Below are positions 59,316-64,000 of a stretch of DNA of 64,000 nt, in pieces; the stretch's first letter is position 1, and each line of letters starts with the position of its first letter. The position numbers and the translations under genes were made by a program. The stretch spans positions 72,001 to 136,000 of the forward strand of contig CAJNDS010002818.1 of NCBI GenBank assembly GCA_905221605.1, in the 5' to 3' direction. The notes below the pieces were generated by a model. It searched no databases, was not told the origin of the DNA, and saw only the letters and a program-made list of their open reading frames with translations. This stretch comes from Symbiodinium natans (lineage: Eukaryota > Sar > Dinophyceae > Suessiales > Symbiodiniaceae).

Positions 59316-59552
59316 CTAAGGCCGAAAACTGCCTCCCACGGCCAAGACCTTGACGAGGCTTTTCTCGTCTGAATACCACAAGCAGGACGCGTTGCAAATG
59401 ACTTCTCCGTCCCGGTAGCTCTTGCGTGTGCACAAGCCCTTCCCAAACTTCGTGTCATTCCGAAAGCCCCATGGATCCTTCGGGTTCTTCAAAGCTGCAC
59501 TCTCCAGCACCAGCTGGGGCGTCTCGCCATTGTGGTGCTTATTCGGAGATGG
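59316..59552 (-). CDS. Exon-like open frame, possible SET-like N-terminal segment
   Basis: The minus frame stays open from the edge of the TTCAGGG array at ~59553 to a stop at 59316 (~79 codons). Composition is well balanced, with the stretch DTKFGKGLCTRKSYRDGEVI followed by CNASCLWYSD. The pattern G-x-G-L-x-x-x-x-x-x-x-x-G-E-x-I resembles the start of SET domains (lysine methyltransferases), but only this short part is present, so the assignment is tentative. CCCCAG near 59519 could be an acceptor. An overlapping minus frame continues left to 59105. Confidence 0.35.
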   Translation of the reverse strand, partial: PSPNKHHNGETPQLVLESAALKNPKDPWGFRNDTKFGKGLCTRKSYRDGEVICNASCLWYSDEKSLVKVLAVGGSFRP

Positions 59553-59640
59553 CGTTAGGGTTCAGGGTTCAGGGTTCAGGGTTCAGGGTTCAGGGTTTAG
59601 GGTTTAGGGGTTAGGGGTTAGGGTGTTTAGGGTTTAGGGC
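59553..59640 (+). repeat. TTCAGGG then TTTAGGG array
   Basis: Five to six TTCAGGG units homogenised, then TTTAGGG/TTAGGGG. Confidence 0.93.
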
Positions 59641-59678
59641 TTAGATATAGAAAGGAGGACAGGCTCCAGGGTTGGTGC

Positions 59679-59707
59679 TGTAGAACTGTACGTAAAGAGA
59701 GTCATAG
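59679..59707. mobile_element. TIR-A right-end fragment
   Basis: GTAGAACTGTACGTAAAGAG then AGTC, cut off by TTTCGGG repeats. Confidence 0.45.
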
Positions 59708-59754
59708 GGTTTCGGGTTTAGAGCTCAGGGTTTGAGTTTTAGGGTTTTGGGTGT

Positions 59755-60030
59755 AACCCTAAACCCTAAACCCTAAACCCTAAACCCTAAACCCTAAACC
59801 CTAAACCTTACATTCATCAACCCCTGAGGCCCGAAACCCTAAACCCGAAACCCTTGACGTCTCCAGGTAAGGCAGGCCGCCAGTTCTGAAAGATCGAGAG
59901 CTGGATGACGTTCTGCGGGGCAAACTTGAGGACTTAGGGTTCATAGGGTTTACAGGGTTATAGGGTTATAGGGTTATAGGGTTATAGGGTTATAGGGTTA
60001 TGGGGTTTAGGGTTTAGGGTTTAGGGCTTA
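59755..60030. repeat. CCCTAAA and GGGTTATA octamer arrays
   Basis: CCCTAAA at 59755-59808; GGGTTATA about seven units at 59950-60003, then TTTAGGG. Confidence 0.93.
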
Positions 60031-60129
60031 GGCTTTTTTGGGGTTTGGGGTTTGGGGGGAGTTTGCGTTCTGGGCTTCGGGGCTCTTTGGGCACTTCCCT
60101 GCTTAGACATACACACTGATTCTACCCTT

Positions 60130-60168
60130 GCGAAAAAGGGGAACAAGGGCCTACTCTGGGTCCTAGGG
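60130..60168. mobile_element. TIR-B right-end fragment
   Basis: AAGGGCCTACTCTGGGTCCT without a left half. Confidence 0.55.
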
Positions 60169-60540
60169 TCAGGGCCCTGGTTTGGGTGTAGTACCTGAAG
60201 AAGGCTTGTTGGTGGTGTAGAGTTGACTGCTTGTGGTGCAGGGCCCTGGGTTGTAGGTTTTAGTTTGGAGCCCTGCTGTTGTCCTGAACCCTGATATTTC
60301 GTTCTACTCGAAGACCGGGTGACCTAATACCTTACCCAAACATTCAATTGTAGCAAGCCTAAAACCCAAAGCCTGAAAATACGGTGTATTGCAAAAAAAA
60401 GCTTTGGTTTGCAAAGGAGATTGTCAGTACTCTGGCACACCATCTTAGTCGGACGAGCGCTTACACGTGGAAATCCCTAAGCTGAGAGTTCAGGGTGCTG
60501 GCTAAGTTGGGTGAGAACGGTTGCTATCCAATGAATGTGG
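60169..60540. other. Unique island
   Basis: No repeats, but no frame that I can support. Confidence 0.35.
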
Positions 60541-60572
60541 AACCCTGAACCCTAACCCTAAACCCTAAACTA

Positions 60573-60866
60573 ATGGCCTCCAGGCGGTCTACATCAAGTC
60601 GTGCGGAGATGAAGCCCAAAAACCCACGCAAGCCTTACCTTAAGAACCCGAAGCCTACCTTTTTTTTGCATTTTTCATCAGATTCCTATCCGGGGTATTC
60701 TTGCAACAGCCTAACCCTGAACCCTAAACCCTGCCTAAACCCTAAGTACACCCTTAAACTTCTGCTTCAACTTTCTGGGCAGTTCTCTGAGCTAGGGTCC
60801 CTATTAATGGGAGGTCCCCTACACAGCACCGCACTCTCGAAGCAAGGACCCCACAAGGGTGTTTAG
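60573..60866 (+). CDS. Open frame, hypothetical
   Basis: Not recognised. 97 codons starting ATGGCC just after a CCCTAAA tract; basic N terminus. The middle crosses a short CCCTAAA-like stretch, and a Leu-rich segment (LKLLLQLSGQFSELGSLLMG) lies near residues 61-80. It ends at a TTTAGGG array. Confidence 0.25.
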   Translation: MASRRSTSSRAEMKPKNPRKPYLKNPKPTFFLHFSSDSYPGYSCNSLTLNPKPCLNPKYTLKLLLQLSGQFSELGSLLMGGPLHSTALSKQGPHKGV

Positions 60867-60926
60867 GGTTTAGGGTTTGGGGTTTAGGGTTTAGGGTTTA
60901 GGGTTCAGGGTAGAGAACTCACCCCC

Positions 60927-61042
60927 TAGACCCAGGAGTAACCTGGAGAAAAAAAAGGGTACCCTTCTGGGTTCTGAGGGGATTCTTCAGGGAACCCCCA
61001 ACCCCTAAAAAAATGAAATCATGGCCGACTCCGGGTCCTAGG
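60927..61042. mobile_element. TIR-B foldback element
   Basis: TAGACCCAGGAGTAACCTGG at the left and GCCGACTCCGGGTCCTAGG at the right. Its central segment is intact where the 26.6 kb copy has telomeric repeats. Confidence 0.8.
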
Positions 61043-61175
61043 CACCAGGGGGGCCGGTTTCGTGACCCCTTGGGAGGATCCCAAAAAGGAGATCCCCTCA
61101 TAAGGCCCTGAAGGGTTCCTAAGAATGACCCACTAGTAGTATAATATAGGGTACCCTAAACCCTAAACCCCAAAC
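61043..61175. repeat. Segmental duplicate of 26773-26915
   Basis: Collinear with 26.8 kb to the final GGGTACCCTAAACCC. Confidence 0.8.
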
Positions 61176-61194
61176 CTAGGGCGGCTGTCAAAAT

Positions 61195-61380
61195 TATGAT
61201 CCCTTTTGGGGTACCCTAAATATTAGGCGCCGTATTATAATCGGGATCCAAAAAGGGACCATAATGACCATATTATAAGAAGGGCACCCTTTTTTGGGTT
61301 GGTTATTTTATAGGGAACCCATTAAAAACAAAGTAAAGGGTACCACTGGGCCACCAAGATAAGGGCCTACTCCAGGTTCT
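61195..61380. other. Decayed element-like sequence
   Basis: ATTATGATCCC...GGGACCATAAT words and a TIR-B-like right end AAGGGCCTACTCCAGGTTC. Confidence 0.45.
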
Positions 61381-61446
61381 GACCCCGCTGAGAAACCCTT
61401 CTGAGAAGACCAAAGACGAAGCCACCTCGAGACGCCCTACTCTCAG

Positions 61447-61940
61447 CTTTAGGGTTTAGGGTGTAGGGTTTAGGGTTTAGGGTTTTCGGAGTCTTGGGCG
61501 TAGAGCTGAGAGGGTTTAGGGGTGTAGACTTTCCCAAACCCCCAGGAAACAAACAGCTGCAGGCCACCCCTGATTCCCTCTCCGCTCGTTCGTGCGACTC
61601 CTGAGATTGGAGGGCTAAAAGTGGGCACTCTTATGGAAGTGCGGCGTGAGGTTCAGGGTTTAGGGTTTAGGGTTTCGGAGGGATTAGGGATAAGTATGAA
61701 TATGAATCTGAAAGTCGGCACCCACCAACACTTTACGGTTGATGCGTGCACTCTTCGGGTTTGTTGGATACTTCTCTATGGAGACAGGTATGCACCCAAA
61801 AACACCGCCTATCTGACACCTGATACAACTCCGTACCCTAAACCCTAAACCCTAAACCCTAAACCCTAAACCCTAAACCCTAAACCCTAAACCCTAAGCC
61901 CTAAACCCTAAACCCTAAACCCTAAACCCTAAACCCTAAG
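61447..61940. repeat. TTTAGGG, island, long CCCTAAA
   Basis: TTTAGGG at 61447-61485 and 61650-61680; CCCTAAA at 61835-61940 (15 units). Confidence 0.9.
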
Positions 61941-62054
61941 CTGGCTCGGAGGAAGCACCTCGGGCTCAGGGGCCTCGAGGTTCCAGGCTTTGGGGGCTGC
62001 GCCTTTCGTTATTTTGGGGCGGCATCCCATGCTTTTTGGGGGGCTTATGGCCTG

Positions 62055-62755
62055 TAGGGTTTATGGCCTTTAGGCCTTTAGGGTTTAGGGTTTAGGGTTT
62101 AGGGCTTAGGGCTTGGGGGGCTTAGGGGGCGTAGGGTCGCTGTTGGGGCTCAGGGGGCTTGGTGGCTCGAGGGTGCTTCCGGGTCTTGCGGGCAGCGATG
62201 CGCATCGTGCGGGCTTGGGCTTGGCTGCTTTCGGCACTTTCGGACGTCGCTCAAACCCCGAACCTTGGGAGATGAAGAGGGATGCCGAAACCCTAAACCC
62301 TAAACCCTAAACCCTAAACCCTTAGACACCGTGGTGGAGTTAGCGTGTCGGCTGGGGTTCATGGGTCCATAGGAGTTCTAGAGCTTTAGGGTTTAGGGTT
62401 TAGGGTACAGCGACAGGTCACCCCGGCAATGTCCCGCGGCTGGTCCTTAGACAGCATACGTCGAGGGCAGCGCATGCGTTGAGGGCAGCGGTCTTACACC
62501 CTAAACCCTAGACCCTCAACCCTAAACCCTCAACCCTAAACCCTAAACCCTCGACCCTCAACATACCTCAAGACACCTCAACATGCCTAGACCTTCACCC
62601 TAGATCCTAAGTCCGGAAACCAGCTTCGAAACGGTACTGCACCGTGCATGCCCAGACGGCAGTTAGGTTGATCAAGGCGGTCTAGGCTCTGGGCTACCCT
62701 AAGCCCGAAACCCTAAACCCTAAACCCTAATTAAACCCTAAGCCCGAAACCCTAA
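62055..62755. repeat. Short alternating arrays
   Basis: TTTAGGG at 62055-62125 and 62385-62410; CCCTAAA at 62286-62325, 62495-62552 and 62695-62755. The islands are GC-rich. Confidence 0.8.
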
Positions 62756-62877
62756 AACCTTCGGGGCAAGACAAGGGTGCTCCAGGATGTCCCGAATACA
62801 CTGACATCTGACACCCCTGGCCTTACTTTCCGAAAGATCCAACACGTACCCCACCCAGGCGGATACGTTTTGCTTTC

Positions 62878-63002
62878 GGTTTAGGGTTTAGGGTTTAGGG
62901 TTTAGGGTTTAGGGTTTAGGGTTTAGGGTTAGGGTTTAGGGTTTAGGGTTTAGGGTTTAGGGTTCAGGTTTCAGGGTTCAGGGTTCAGGGTTTAGGGTTT
63001 AG
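62878..63002 (+). repeat. TTTAGGG array
   Basis: About 17 units, the last ones TTCAGGG. Confidence 0.95.
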
Positions 63003-63189
63003 AGAAGACTTAAACGATGGAGAATGTCATACAGCTTGGGAAACCCCTTCAGGTCAATGTGCGCATCTCCGAGGCACCGCAAAACATCTCATAGGGACCC
63101 TGCGGAGCTCCAGCCTCCTGTAGCCCCTGCTGGCTTTTCCCTCCCAGACCCTATGATCAGCAATGATTTGTGAACCTTGAAACCCTCCC

Positions 63190-63303
63190 TGAACCCTGAA
63201 CCCTAAACCCTGAACCCTAAACCCTAAACCCTAAACCCTAAACCCTAAACCCTAAACCCTAAACCCTAAACCCTAAACCCTAAACCCTAAACCCTAAACC
63301 CTA
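63190..63303 (-). repeat. Long CCCTAAA array
   Basis: About 16 units. Confidence 0.95.
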
Positions 63304-63426
63304 GCTAGTAGGGCTGGAAGACTGAAGGTCATCTTGAAGTGAGGGTCAGGGGCTTGCGGTGTGTGGCAGCCTGCAAGTCAGACTAGGGCTTCCTTTCAAT
63401 AGCGCGGAATCGTCGATGGAACCCTT

Positions 63427-63564
63427 TTAGGGTTTAGGGTTTAGGGTTTAGGGCTAGGGTTTAGGGTTTAGGGTTTAGGGTTTAGGGTTTAGGGTTTAGG
63501 GTTTAGGGTTTAGGGTTTAGGGTTTAGGGTTTAGGGTTTAGGGTTTAGGGTTTAGGGTTTAGGG
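63427..63564 (+). repeat. Long TTTAGGG array
   Basis: About 19 units with one TTAGGG slip. 63565-63944 is unique with isolated heptamers and no recognised gene. A final CCCTAAA array lies at 63945-63985. Confidence 0.95.
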
Positions 63565-64000
63565 CTGAAACCTCAAAGCGCAGGAGGTTGGAGGTGTTTA
63601 GGGCGGAGGGTTAGGCGTCGAAGCCCGAAACCCCAAAAAATCCTTCGCGCGTTGGCAAAAACAAAGCAAACCTGTCAAGAGGGTACTGGAGGAGGACGTG
63701 TCCACCCTTCAAGGTCTAGGGCTTAGGGTCCCAACCGCCCCTATTCAAGCACCAGGGTTGAGGGTTCACATTGGGTTTGGGGTTGAGTTTAGAGTCCTAC
63801 AGCACCAGTGTGTGTAATACTGGCCTTCGGCACTCAAGAAGTAGTGAGAGAGCTGTTGGTCGTCGAGGATCTTGGGTTTAAGGATTGAAGGCGTTTAGTC
63901 TGCACATTTCTGGAAATGAAAGTAGCTCCCCTCAAAAAGTCCTAAACCCTCACCCCTAAACCCTAAACCCTAAACCCTAAACCCAACAACAAAAAATGGA

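Noticed and set aside
1-64000. Dinoflagellate spliced-leader relics
   Set aside because: I looked for the conserved SL core on both strands by eye and did not see it; absence is not proof.

Overview
The window is nuclear eukaryotic DNA saturated with the Arabidopsis-type telomere heptamer TTTAGGG/CCCTAAA. Roughly 170 separate tracts, from 2 to about 29 units, lie from end to end in both orientations. They are separated by islands of non-telomeric sequence, mostly 60-300 bp. No bacterial gene organisation, operon, rRNA, confident tRNA or CRISPR is visible. A TTTAGGG telomere, many short terminal-inverted-repeat (TIR) elements and short exon-like islands fit an algal or protist nucleus. A dinoflagellate or other alveolate alga is my best guess, but green-lineage or cryptophyte algae are not excluded, and I saw no dinoflagellate spliced-leader sequence.

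Layout. 0-6.2 kb: dense arrays, several TIR elements and a GAAA microsatellite. 6.25-8.9 kb: a 2.6 kb unit with ~300 bp inverted arms, holding a minus-strand reading frame that ends in a J-domain-like segment and a duplicated Cys-rich segment. 9-24 kb: alternating arrays with two candidate complete spliced genes (9.86-10.30 kb minus, 14.95-15.89 kb plus). 24.2-24.9 kb: a 267 bp tandem repeat. 25-37 kb: arrays, TIR elements, a 182-codon frame at 30 kb and G-runs at 35.6 kb. 37.7-40.8 kb: candidate spliced genes on the minus strand and a GTAC-rich foldback. 41-53 kb: arrays and TIR elements. 53.1-55.15 kb: telomere-variant satellite, including CCCCAAAA repeats. 55-64 kb: more of the same, with a poly-C/poly-G foldback at 58 kb and an exon-like frame at 59.4 kb.

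The most interesting pattern is that the G-rich heptamer carries minimal splice signals. GTTTAGG supplies GT and TTTAG supplies a 3' AG. In several places an array of the form GTTTAGG...TTTAG lies exactly between two open frames that join in phase. Examples are 10151-10232, 15004-15085, 15768-15824, 37838-37891 and the perfect 41-nt 38042-38082. At 33.7 kb a 50-nt array sits between two copies of a 25-bp island sequence, like a target-site duplication. I infer that telomeric arrays may have been inserted into genes and may be removed as introns ('telomeric introners'). The alternatives are ordinary interstitial telomeric repeats left by break repair, or rearranged subtelomeric DNA. The gene models rest only on open frame, phase and GT-AG rules read by eye. 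Open frames of 30-50 codons arise often by chance, so I score them cautiously.

At least nine families of ~90-150 bp foldback (MITE-like) elements recur, several interrupted or truncated by telomeric arrays. Most long proline/glycine-rich frames are translations of telomere-like repeats and are not annotated as genes.
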